From: Streptomyces sp. DH-12
GTDB taxonomy: Bacteria > Actinomycetota > Actinomycetes > Streptomycetales > Streptomycetaceae
DNA: 64,000 nt
Direction: 5' to 3'
NCBI RefSeq assembly: GCF_002899455.1
Contig: NZ_PPFB01000001.1
Location: 7,354,682 to 7,418,681 of the forward strand
The notes beneath the pieces are model-generated. The model saw only the letters and a program-made list of their open reading frames with translations, was not told the origin of the DNA and made no database searches. The translations under genes were made by a program, and so were the position numbers. This document shows, piece after piece, positions 16,701 to 24,935 of this stretch (within the stretch, counting starts at the first letter, position 1; each line of letters opens with the position of its first letter).

Positions 16701-16739
16701 CGTCACACCAGGGAGCCAAGACGCGGTGATACCCGGGTA
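16701..16739 (-). promoter_or_regulatory. shared regulatory motif upstream of the desaturase
   Basis: Palindrome TACCCGGGTA (16730-16739) followed on the minus strand by TTGGCTCCCT and GGTGTGACG, aligned with the motif at 13924-13963 with a 1-bp spacing difference. It lies about 65-105 bp upstream of the desaturase start. Confidence 0.6.
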
Positions 16740-16875
16740 GGGGGTGGACCAGGTCCGGTCACTGCGCGGCACGGGCCGCACCGCCCCCGGTGGGCCGCCC
16801 CGCGAGCAAGGACCTTCCGAAACGACCACTCCCCCCTACGCCACGATCTCTCCCGCGGCCGCGACGGACCCCGGC

Positions 16876-16964
16876 GGAATACCCCCGCGTCGGCGGGGAG
16901 GACGCCGGGAGTGTTGCTCACGGCTGGGGGTGCTCCGGAACACCCCCGCGGACGCGGGGGGGGG
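16876..16964. CRISPR. possible two-repeat type I-E CRISPR relic
   Basis: Two 28-nt units begin at 16876 (GGAATACCCCCGCG...) and 16937 (GGAACACCCCCGCG...). Each forms a CCCCGC-to-GCGGGG hairpin, and their spacing is exactly 61 bp, the I-E period; the 33-nt spacer is 16904-16936. The repeat resembles actinobacterial I-E repeats of the GGANCACCCCCGCG...GCGGGG form. No third repeat is seen 61 bp to either side, and no cas gene is in the window. The second repeat ends in a run of nine G. Confidence 0.4.
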
Positions 16965-17026
16965 TGCCTCTATGTTCTTCGTCAAGGCACCCCTGTCGGT
17001 TTTGGGGTCATTCGGTCTTGCTGGGG

Positions 17027-17611
17027 TCATGCGGCGAGCTCGACGTCCGTGGGCGTGCGCGGTTCGTAGAAGCGGTTGAGTGGGCCTCGTCCACGATCGC
17101 GAGGTCGAAGCTCGCCATGCGCTGGCCGTAGAGGCGCTCTCCGCCCGCCAGCGCGGCCTCCAGCGGCCCGCGAACCTTGCGCTGGCCCTCGGGAGCGTCG
17201 ATGTCCTCACGGTCCACGAGAGAGGCGTACGTGGCGAACACGACCACGGGCCCGGAGCTGGCCCACAGGGCGAGCTGGATCGGGTTGGTGGTGGTGCGCA
17301 CCCCCAGCTCATTGAGGATCGGATCGGTCTCCAGCGAGCACACCGCCACCATCGGCGCCCGGTGGCCCACCAGACGCCACGCCTGGGCAGTCCTGCACGA
17401 GCAGGTCCAGGGTCGGCACCGTCACCAGGATCCGGCCGCCGGAGAAGCACTCCAGCGCGCATGCGGCGGCCGTGATCGTCTTGCCCGACCCGGTCGCTGA
17501 CACGATCGTGCCCCGAGCACCCTGCGGGGGCACAGATGACCTTGCAGGGAATCCCACCCACTTACGAAAGGCCAACTTCTGGTCGACCTGGTGTTCTTTG
17601 AGCTGAATCAC
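17027..17611 (-). pseudogene. SF2 DEAH helicase, degraded remnant
   Basis: The N-terminal region LKEHQVDQKLAFRKWV leads into the Walker A motif VSATGSGKTITAAACA and then VTVPTLDLLVQ. A frameshift near 17385 separates this from HRAPMVAVCS, VVVFATYASLVDR and the Walker B/DEAH box LAIVDEAH. Directly after DEAH the frame shifts again into NRFYEPRTPTDVELAA and a stop, so the rest of the motor and any accessory domain are deleted. It resembles the N-terminal half of the intact helicase at 59621-62185 and is probably a paralogous relic. Confidence 0.75.
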
Positions 17612-17747
17612 ATAGGTTTCCTTGTCTCCCCGATGCCCTAGTTCTCCTGCTCTTCCAGACGGCCGCGTGCAGGTTGGTCACCGTACCCGGATTGTTTCAG
17701 ATCGACCTGTCCGCGAGATGCCATCGGTAGGGTGCCCCGTTGGCTAG

Positions 17748-19307
17748 TACTCCAGCAGCGGTTCGCTATCTGGCCTGGTCAGAGGCATTGTCGGAAGTGT
17801 AGTTGGCTGCTGGCACGTCAGGGGCTGTCTTGCCGGACTGCCCCTCCAACGAATGACATCGAGAACTGTCTGCGCTGTGACGAGGGCAGTCTTCCCGCGT
17901 GATCGATGGCCTTGCCGACGCGACCTGGGACCGTGAACTCGACGACCTCTTCCTGCGCATCGGCCACCGTTTCGGCCGTGCCGATCTGCGACGCCGTATG
18001 CGTGACTACGTCCGTGCCCTGCTCGGCCCGGTCGGCCGCAAGAACGGCTGGCAGCTGGCCGAACACGCAGGCCACCGCACCCCCGACGGCCTGCAACGGC
18101 TGCTGAACGGAACTACCTGGAACGCCGACGACATCCGCGACGACCTGCAGGCATACGTCGCTGAACGACTCGGCGAAGCCGACGGAGTCCTCATCCTCGA
18201 CGACACTGGCTTCGTCAAGAAAGGCACCACCTCCGCAGGTGTCCAGCGCCAGTACTCCGGCACCGCCGGCCGCACCGAGAACTGCCAGATCGGTGTCTTC
18301 GCCGCCTACGCCACCACCCACGGACGCGCCCTGGTGGACCGCGAACTGTATCTGCCCAAGTCCTGGACGGACGACCGCGAACGCTGCCGCGCCGCCAAGA
18401 TTCCTGATGAGAGGGTCTTCGCCACCAAACCAGAACTGGCCAGGGCCATGGTGCTGCGCGCACTCGCCTCGCCGCTGCCGATCGCCTGGGTGACCGCGGA
18501 TGCCGCCTACGGCCAGGAGTGGCGCTTTCGGCGGGTACTGGAAGAAACCGCCGTCGGCTATGTGCTCGCCGTCCCGAAGTCCCAGCCGGTGCCCCGCTTC
18601 GGCCGGATCGGCTATCTCTTCAGCCAGGCACCGGATGAGGCATGGGAGCAACGTTCGTGCGGCGACGGCGCCAAGGGCCCGCGCGTCTATGACTGGGCAG
18701 CCGTCCAGCTCCCGGTGATCGAGGACTTCGACAGTGAGCGGCCCGCCCATCACCGCTGGGCGCTGGCCCGGCGCAGCATCAGCAGACCCGATCAGGTCGC
18801 CTACTACCTCGCATACGCGCCGGTGGGAGCCGGTGTCGACCAGCTCGTGCGCGTTGCCGGACGTCGGTGGGCGATCGAGGAATGCTTCCAGGCTGCGAAG
18901 AACGAGTGCGGCCTGGACCAGTACGAAGTCCGCCGCTACGTCGGACGGATGAGGCACATCACCCTGGCCATGCTCGCGCATGCCTTTCTCGCGGTCACGG
19001 CGGCCCAGGCGGCGGCAAAGGGGGGCGCAGAAACGGTTCCACCATGGTCCCGCTCACCGTGGCAGAAGTCCGTCGGCTGCTGGCAACTGACCCCGCCCAC
19101 CGGCCCCGCCCGCCCCTTCGCATCCATGCGCTGAGTTGGTCGCGATGGCGGCGAAGGCATCAGGCCGTGGCCCGACACTGTCACTACCGACGACGATGTC
19201 ATTCGTTGGAGGGGCGGTCCGGAAAGACAGCCCCTGACGTGCCAGCAGCCAACTACACTCCCGACAATGCCTCTGACCAGGCCAGATAGCGAACCGCTGC
19301 TGGAGTA
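17748..19307 (+). mobile_element. IS701 family element, complete
   Basis: About 1560 bp with unusually long inverted repeats: roughly 117 bp at each end (17745-17861 and 19194-19310), with only a few mismatches. Flanking tetranucleotides CTAG (17744-17747) and CTAA (19308-19311) both fit the YTAR target but are not identical, so no clean duplication. One intact transposase gene lies inside. Confidence 0.88.
17899..19134 (+). CDS. IS701 family transposase
   Basis: Full-length DDE enzyme of 411 residues with a GTG start. Catalytic landmarks: GVLILDDTGFVKKGTTSAGV (first D), IAWVTADAAYGQEW (second D) and RWAIEECFQAAKNECGLDQY (E). The protein is closely related to the truncated copy at 9293. The frame is intact, so this copy may be active and could also mobilise the end relic at 3545. 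Confidence 0.92.
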   Translation: MIDGLADATWDRELDDLFLRIGHRFGRADLRRRMRDYVRALLGPVGRKNGWQLAEHAGHRTPDGLQRLLNGTTWNADDIRDDLQAYVAERLGEADGVLILDDTGFVKKGTTSAGVQRQYSGTAGRTENCQIGVFAAYATTHGRALVDRELYLPKSWTDDRERCRAAKIPDERVFATKPELARAMVLRALASPLPIAWVTADAAYGQEWRFRRVLEETAVGYVLAVPKSQPVPRFGRIGYLFSQAPDEAWEQRSCGDGAKGPRVYDWAAVQLPVIEDFDSERPAHHRWALARRSISRPDQVAYYLAYAPVGAGVDQLVRVAGRRWAIEECFQAAKNECGLDQYEVRRYVGRMRHITLAMLAHAFLAVTAAQAAAKGGAETVPPWSRSPWQKSVGCWQLTPPTGPARPFASMR

Positions 19308-19345
19308 CTAAGACCGCGCGTTGTCGAGTGATGGAGGTTATCGCG

Positions 19346-20134
19346 GTGGCTGGTTATGGGGCACTTTCCGACGTATACGAGTGGCTGATCGGGGACGACA
19401 GGTTGACCCCCGCCAAGGCAGCCGCGGTTTACTACAGCGATGTCATGGGCTCTCTGCCGCCCAACGCGCGCGTCCTCGACTGCGCGTGTGGAACCGGCCA
19501 GCTCGCCGTCGGTCTCGCAAGTCTTGGCCTTGACGTGGTCGCCACAGACGCCAGCAAGGGGATGGTTCGCCGGACCGAGAAGGCCGCCGACGAGCAGGGT
19601 GTCTCGCTTCGAGCCCTCCGCGCGAGCTGGGACGAGCTGCCCGACCACCTGGAGGACTCCACGTTCGATCTGGTGTTCTGCGTCGGCAACTCGCTGGGGC
19701 ACGCCGAGGGCGCAGCCGGGCGCCTGACCGCACTGGAAGCGATGTCGCGGCTGCTGAATCCGGGCGGACGCCTCGTGCTCCACTCACGCAACTGGGAGCT
19801 CGTGCGCTCCGCCGGCTCACGGGTGGACGTCCGCGATCGGCTCATCCGCCGCAACGGCCGCGATGCGGTCGTCAGCTACTACTGGCAGATCGAGCAGCGC
19901 TGGGAGCAGGAACACTTCCTCGAGATCGTGGTCGCCCAGATCGAGCCGGATGGGTCAGTGCGAGCCTGCTCGGAGCGGTTGTCCATCTGGCCCTACCGGT
20001 ACGAGGACCTCGTGGCGCAGTTGCAGAGTGTCGGGCTCACGGTGCAGTCCACCACCTTCGACCCCGAGAGCGATGGATACCTGGTGGTCGCCAGCCGCGA
20101 CCAGGCGCGAGGCACGTCGGAGCCGGCGCGCTGA
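19346..20134 (+). CDS. class I SAM-dependent methyltransferase
   Basis: Protein of 262 residues. GTG 19346 is preferred because GGAGG lies 9 nt upstream (19332-19336); the frame is open from 19328. The Rossmann motif I is VLDCACGTGQLAVGL, motif II ends in DVVATDAS, and FDLVFCVGNSLGH with LLNPGGRLVLHSRN follow, typical of small-molecule methyltransferases such as glycine N-methyltransferase-like enzymes. Substrate unknown. It lies directly beside the IS701 right tip, so its native promoter may have been displaced. Confidence 0.85.
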   Translation: MAGYGALSDVYEWLIGDDRLTPAKAAAVYYSDVMGSLPPNARVLDCACGTGQLAVGLASLGLDVVATDASKGMVRRTEKAADEQGVSLRALRASWDELPDHLEDSTFDLVFCVGNSLGHAEGAAGRLTALEAMSRLLNPGGRLVLHSRNWELVRSAGSRVDVRDRLIRRNGRDAVVSYYWQIEQRWEQEHFLEIVVAQIEPDGSVRACSERLSIWPYRYEDLVAQLQSVGLTVQSTTFDPESDGYLVVASRDQARGTSEPAR

Positions 20135-20350
20135 TCCGCCTTCGTCGTTGCCGGCCTGCCGGCTCGCGACCACCTGCAGCGGGTTCTTCGCGAAGTGTTC
20201 AGCGCTTGCAGCGGTTGCTGCGGGTGCGGTCCTCACTCTGTATCTGACCTGCTCAAGCTGAGGTTGGAAACAGCTCAGTTCAACGTCACCCGTTCCCCGC
20301 CGATAAGGGGCGCGGGGGACACCGATCGACCCCCTCGCTCCAAAATTAAC

Positions 20351-20791
20351 TCACCTCAGATTCAACCTTGGAAGTTTTTGAGGATTCCCGTATGTGAGGA
20401 CACGCTGCAGCCCTGCTCGCAACCCTCCAAGGTCGACGCTTGACGCAATGGCCAATGGAATGATGTTGGAAGGGAGACCCAGCACCTCGATGGCTTCGTC
20501 ATTGAAGCTTAGAGTCAGGAGGTCAGACAGTAGGGAGACTCCTTTGAGGCCGCCGTAGTGAACGCCTCCACTCTCGTTCACAACACAGTAGCTATCTGTC
20601 CCATTCCTTACATTCTGCTCGTCTGGCTGATCATCTACGAAACGCTGGAGATCAAAGTAATACCCGTTCTCCACTGCATCTACGCCATCACCGATGAAGA
20701 CGGAGAAGGTTACGCCGGGAACTTCCTCCCCGATCATCAGCGTCGTAATTTCCCAATAGGGTGACAGGTTGCTCATTCGCCCCATTTCCAT
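20351..20791 (-). CDS. Imm10-like immunity protein
   Basis: Protein of up to 146 residues; start uncertain between ATG 20791 and ATG 20776. The pattern FDLQRFVDDQPDEQNVRNG, then TDSYCVVNESGGVHYGGL and a C-terminal LRAGLQRVLTYG matches immunity protein family Imm10 of polymorphic toxin systems as I remember it. No toxin gene is adjacent. The gene and flanks are clearly less GC-rich than the rest of the window, with codons such as ATA and AAT, which suggests transfer. Confidence 0.65.
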   Translation of the reverse strand: MEMGRMSNLSPYWEITTLMIGEEVPGVTFSVFIGDGVDAVENGYYFDLQRFVDDQPDEQNVRNGTDSYCVVNESGGVHYGGLKGVSLLSDLLTLSFNDEAIEVLGLPSNIIPLAIASSVDLGGLRAGLQRVLTYGNPQKLPRLNLR

Positions 20792-21492
20792 TCCTTACGA
20801 CCTTGCTTGTACACGAAGGTTACTCAGCTCGGGTCTGTAGCATGAAGGGTGTAACTCCCCAGTAGGTCGCGGTGGTTACGGCTGCTGTGACCGATGGGGG
20901 CAAGACCGTGAAGCAGAGCACGCGTTCGACCGTTGAGGTGGGCCGGAAGACGGCTGCGCCGTCGCTGGACAGGGCCTTGGTGGCCCAGCTGATGGCCCGG
21001 GTGAAGGCTGACGGCGTGAGCCTGACCGGAGAAGGAGGACTTCTCCGGCCAGCTGACGAAGCTGGTGCTGGAGGGAGTTCTGGAAGGCGAGCTCACCGAC
21101 CACCTGGGCCGGGAGAGCGGTGGGCGGACGGAGGACGGCCGCAGCGGGAACTACCGCAACGGACACCGGTCGAAGATGGTGACGACCGAGGTCGGACCGG
21201 TGGAGATCGACGTCCCGCGGGACCGGAACGGGTCCTTCGAGCCGGAGCTGGTGAAGAAGCGGCAGCGGCGACTGACGGGCGTCGACGAGATGGTGCTGTC
21301 GCTGTCGGCGAAGGGCCTCACCCATGGAGAGATCTCCGCGCATCTGGCCGAGGTTTGCGGCGCCGATGTGTCCAGGCAGACGATCTCCACGATCACGGAC
21401 AGCGTGCTCGAGCGGATGGCCGAGTGACAGAACCGCCCGCTCGACCGCGTCTACCCGGTCGTGTTCATCGACTGCGTGAACGTCAAGATCCG

Positions 21493-23190
21493 GGTTCTGT
21501 CGACGATCTTGTGATCCGGACGGCTGAGCTTGTCGCTCCGCCTGTTCGCGATCATGCATCGCGTGCTCTCGTGATGTGTTCCTGGAGCTGTTTCCGTACC
21601 TGACCGCGTTGGTGATCGAGGAAGTGGAGAGGCGCCCGGACCAAGTAGTGCTGAGAACGCGGGTGCGGGCGACGACGGCTCCTGCCGGTGCGGTCAGAGC
21701 TCGGCCCGAGTGCACGGCCAGTACGTACGCAGGCTGCGTGATGTCGCCGTGGGCGGGCTCGGTGTCGTGATCGAGTTACGTATCCGCCGCTTCCGCTGCG
21801 AGAACCCTGCCTGCACGGCGGTGACGTTCGCCGAGCAGGTCCTGGGACTGACCACCCCGCACAGTCGGCATACCCCGCTGCTGCGCGAGATGTTGACGCA
21901 GATCGGGCTGGCCCTGACCGGCCGGGCAGGAGCCCGACTGGCGTCCGCGGTCGGCCTCACCATAGGCAGGGACACACTGTTGCGACTGGTCAGGTCCCTG
22001 CCCGAACCGGAAATCGGCAAGGTGGAGGTCCTCGGCGTCGACGACTTCGCCTTCCGCAAGGGCCGCCACTACGGCACGGTATTGATCGACATGGCCCCCC
22101 ACCGGCCGCTACACCTCTACGACGGCCGCGACGGGGAGGACCTGGCTGCCTGGCTCCGCGATCACCCCGAGGTGACGGTCATCTGCCGGGACCGTTCCAG
22201 CGGATACGGGGAGGGCGCTCGGGTCGGGGCGCCGCAGGCCGAACAGGTTGCGGATCGCTATCACCTGTGGGCCAACCTCGGCCAGGCGGTCGAGAAGACG
22301 GTCAACGCCTATCGCTCCCGTCTAGGGGAACCGCCTCCAGCACAGGCCAGTAGCCACGACACCCCCTCGGTGAAGCCCGAGGTGGTGCAGCCCCCGAAAG
22401 AACTGAAGATCGTGGCCCGGCTGCGTGAGCAGCATGCCGCCGCCCATGAGCTCTGGGAACAGGGGATGTCAAAGGCGGCGATCGGCCGGGAACTCGGACT
22501 GCACCAGGCGACCGTCCGCAAGCTGGTGAGTGCTCGCTCCGCCGATGACGTCGTCGCCAAGAGCCTGCAACGGGCGCATATCGTCGACCCATACGTCGGC
22601 CACCTGCACCGGCGCTGGAGCGAAGGCATCCGAAACGCCGCCCAGCTCTACCGGGAGATCCAAGAGCTCGGCTATCCGGGAGGCGAGTTGGCCGTCCAGC
22701 GCCATCTGCGGCGCTACCGGACCGGGCGCGGACACGCACCCGACCCGGGACCCAAGCCTCCGTCGGTCCGCGAGGTCGCCTCCTGGATCATGACCCACCC
22801 CGAGCACCTGCGGGACGAGAACGCCGACAAGCTGCACCGGCTGCGTGAGCGCGATTCCGAACTCGACCGGCTCACCCTTCACGTCAGGAAGTTCGCCGCG
22901 ATGATGACCGGCCGCCACGGCGACCGCCTTGAAGACTGGATCACCGACGTCGAACGGGACAGCCTGGCCCCGCTTGCGGGCTTCGCCCGCAACCTCCGCC
23001 GCGACTTCGACGCCGTCCGCAACGGACTGTCCCTGCCCCACAGCTCCGGTGCCGTCGAGGGCAACATTAACCGACTGAAAATGCTGAAACGCCAGATGTT
23101 CGGCCGCGCCAGCCTCGATCTCCTTCGCAAACGCGTCCTGCTCACACAATGAGCCTCAACCCACCGGATCACAAGATCGTCGACAGAACC
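21493..23190 (+). mobile_element. ISL3 family element inside IS256
   Basis: 1698-bp element with 27-bp perfect inverted repeats starting GGTTCTGTCGACGATC at both tips, flanked by a perfect 8-bp target duplication AAGATCCG (21485-21492 and 23191-23198). Eight-base duplications are typical of ISL3. The clean duplication points to a recent insertion. Confidence 0.95.
21576..23152 (+). pseudogene. ISL3 family transposase, N-terminal frameshift
   Basis: The N-terminus begins at GTG 21576 (VFLELFPYLTALVIEEVERR), but near 21685 one base is missing relative to the family, so the zinc-finger segment GSCRCGQSSARVHG continues in another frame, which then runs open to 23152 (480 residues from GTG 21710). 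The ISL3 core is intact: VLGVDDFAFRKGRHYGTVLI, VTVICRDRSSGY, ADRYHLWANL and HSSGAVEGNINRLKMLKRQM. A shorter protein from 21710 would lack the first part of the zinc-binding region. Confidence 0.85.
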
Positions 23191-23947
23191 AAGATCCGCG
23201 ACGGCCAGGTCGCCAACCGGCCCGTCTACATGGCGCTCGCCGTGACGGCGGAAGGGACCCGCGACATTCTCGGCCTGTGGGTCGGTGACGACGGTGAGGG
23301 GGCCAAGTACTGGCAGCATGTCCTCACCGAGATCAAGAACCGGGGCGTCGCGGATGTCCTCATGGTGGTCTGCGACGGGCTCAGGGAACTTCCCGAGTCC
23401 GTGACCCGCGTCTGGCTCCTGGCCGTGGTCCAGACCTGCGTGGTTCATCTGCTGCGGAACAGTTTCCGCTACGCGGGCCGGCAGGACTGGGAGAAACTCG
23501 CGAAGGACCTGCGGCCTGTCTGCACGGCTCCGACCGAGGCCGCGGCAGCCGAGCGGTTCGGCGAGTTCCAGGGGAAACGGGGAACGAAGTACCGGGCAAT
23601 CGTCCGGCTCTGGGAGAACGCCTGGGCGGAGTTCGTACCCTTCCTTTCCTTCGACGCGGAGATCCGGAAGGTCATCTGCACGACCAACGCGATCGAGTCG
23701 TTCAACGCCGGGATCCGCAAGGCCGTCCGGGCCCGCGGCCACTTCCCGACCGACCAGGCCGCCCTCAAGTGCGCCTACCTGGCGATCATGAGCCTGGACC
23801 CGAAGGGCACCGGCACGACAGCCTGGACCCGCCGCTGGAAGCTGGCCCTGAACGCCTTCGGCATCGCGTTCGACGGCCGACTCACCACCGGCATGACCAA
23901 CAACTGAAATCAACCAACGGAGTTACACCGTTCCGCAGACACTCCCC

Positions 23948-24062
23948 CACGAGGAGCGGCTGTGGCGGCGGATCTACCCGCCGACCGGTCGGGAGGGCCT
24001 GGTCCCCCTCGCGTTCGTGTTCGCCGACACCACCGAGACGAAGGTCGACAACACCGTGAAAG
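23948..24062 (+). pseudogene. relic of a replication-relaxation family gene
   Basis: A 115-bp in-frame piece encoding HEERLWRRIYPPTGREGLVP and LAFVFADTTETKVDNTVK, nearly the same as HEKRLWRRVHPPTGREGLVP in the gene at 4572. It is cut by the IS256 right end on one side and by IS6 copy 2 on the other. Confidence 0.8.
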
Positions 24063-24934
24063 GGCGTTGTCAGGTTGGCTGACCGGCCTGGGATGATTTT
24101 GGAGTTGGCTGTGCCGGGGTGGGGTTTGCTCGTGTCGTCCGCGTCGCCGTCGTGCAAGGGGCACCGGTACCCGGTCGAGGTGATCGCGCACGGCGTGTGG
24201 CTGTACTTCCGTTTCCCGCTCAGCTTCCGCGAGGTCGAGGAGCTGATGCTCGAGCGCGGCGTGCTCGTCTGTCTCCCACGAGACGGTCCGGCGCTGGTGC
24301 GCGAAGTTCGGGCAGACCTACGCCAACGGCCTGCGCCGCCGCCAGCCCCGGCCGGGCGACAAGTGGCACCTGGACGAGGTCTTCGTGAGGATCAACGGTG
24401 AGCTGAAGTACCTGTGGCGGGCCGTGGACGCCGACGGCACCGTCCTGGACATCCTCGTGCAGAACCGGCGGGACAAGGCCGCGGCCAGGCGCTTCTTCCG
24501 CCGCCTGCTGAAGAAGACCCGCACGGTGCCCCGGGTGATCGTCACCGACAAGCTGCGCTCCTACCGAGCGGCCCACCGCGAGGTCATGCCCTCGGTCGAG
24601 CACCGCTCGTACAAGGGCCTGAACAACCGGGCCGAGAACAGCCACCAGCCCACCCGACAGCGCGAACGCGCCATGAAAGGCTTCCGCAGCGTCGGCGGAA
24701 CCCAGCGGTTCCTGGCCGCGTTCAGCGGCATCTCACCCCACTTCCGGCCCCGCTGCCACCTGATGACCGCCCCCGGCTACCGAGCCGAGATGACCATCCG
24801 CTTCGCCATCTGGGACCAGATCACCCGCGCCGCCGGCCAGCCCGCCGACGCCTGAACACCGGCCCGGAACCCGGCCCCTCCCCACGCCCCGACGCGCCGC
24901 CAGAGACCCACGCACCCAATAATGTGACAGCGCC
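24063..24934 (+). mobile_element. IS6 family insertion sequence, copy 2
   Basis: Left tip GGCGTTGTCAGG and right tip ...GTGACAGCGCC (ending 24934) correspond to the ends of copy 1, with more divergence. Internal transposase is frameshifted. It separates a replication-relaxation relic from the 3' part of a PKS gene, so IS6-mediated deletion is likely. Confidence 0.8.
24132..24855 (+). pseudogene. IS6 family transposase with 4-bp duplication frameshift
   Basis: Starts like copy 1 (SSASPSCKGHRYPVEV). Near 24270 the sequence reads CTCGTCTGTCTCCCACGAG where copy 1 has the equivalent of CTCGTCTCCCACGAG: GTCT is duplicated, which shifts the frame after EELMLERGVLV. The remaining catalytic part (WHLDEVFVRINGELKYLWR, VIVTDKLRSY, NNRAENSHQP) continues in another frame to 24855. 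Inactive unless it frameshifts. Confidence 0.88.
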
Positions 24935-24935
24935 A

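Larger units (their letters stand above)
20872..23907 (+). pseudogene. IS256 (mutator-type) transposase, broken
   Basis: Coding sequence occurs in three pieces. Up to about 21040 the N-terminus is in one frame; a frameshift precedes LTKLVLEGVLEGELTDHLG; then a TGG-to-TGA change after SVLERMAE stops the frame at 21427. The first catalytic D (YPVVFIDCVNVKIR) follows. The ISL3 element is inserted right after it, and the rest (DGQVANRPVYMALAV, second D in VVCDGLRELPESV, E in TTNAIESFNAGIR) resumes at 23191 and ends at 23907. Confidence 0.88.
20831..23945 (+). mobile_element. IS256 family element interrupted by ISL3
   Basis: Inner terminal sequence GGTGTAACTCC occurs near the left end (about 20848) and its complement GGAGTTACACC near the right end (about 23920), with weaker matching out to GGG tips at 20831 and 23945. 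The transposase inside is dead (see its entry) and is split by the ISL3 element at 21493-23190. The right tip cuts a replication-relaxation relic. Confidence 0.75.

Noticed and set aside
17748..19307. Two IS701 copies (9293 and 17748) as ends of a compound transposon carrying the exporter and two-component genes
   Set aside because: The left copy lacks its outer end, and the flanking tetranucleotides do not form a duplication around the whole segment.
20872..21603. Single 243-residue frame as a real protein
   Set aside because: It only follows the first frame of the broken IS256 transposase and then runs as a shadow after the frameshift.
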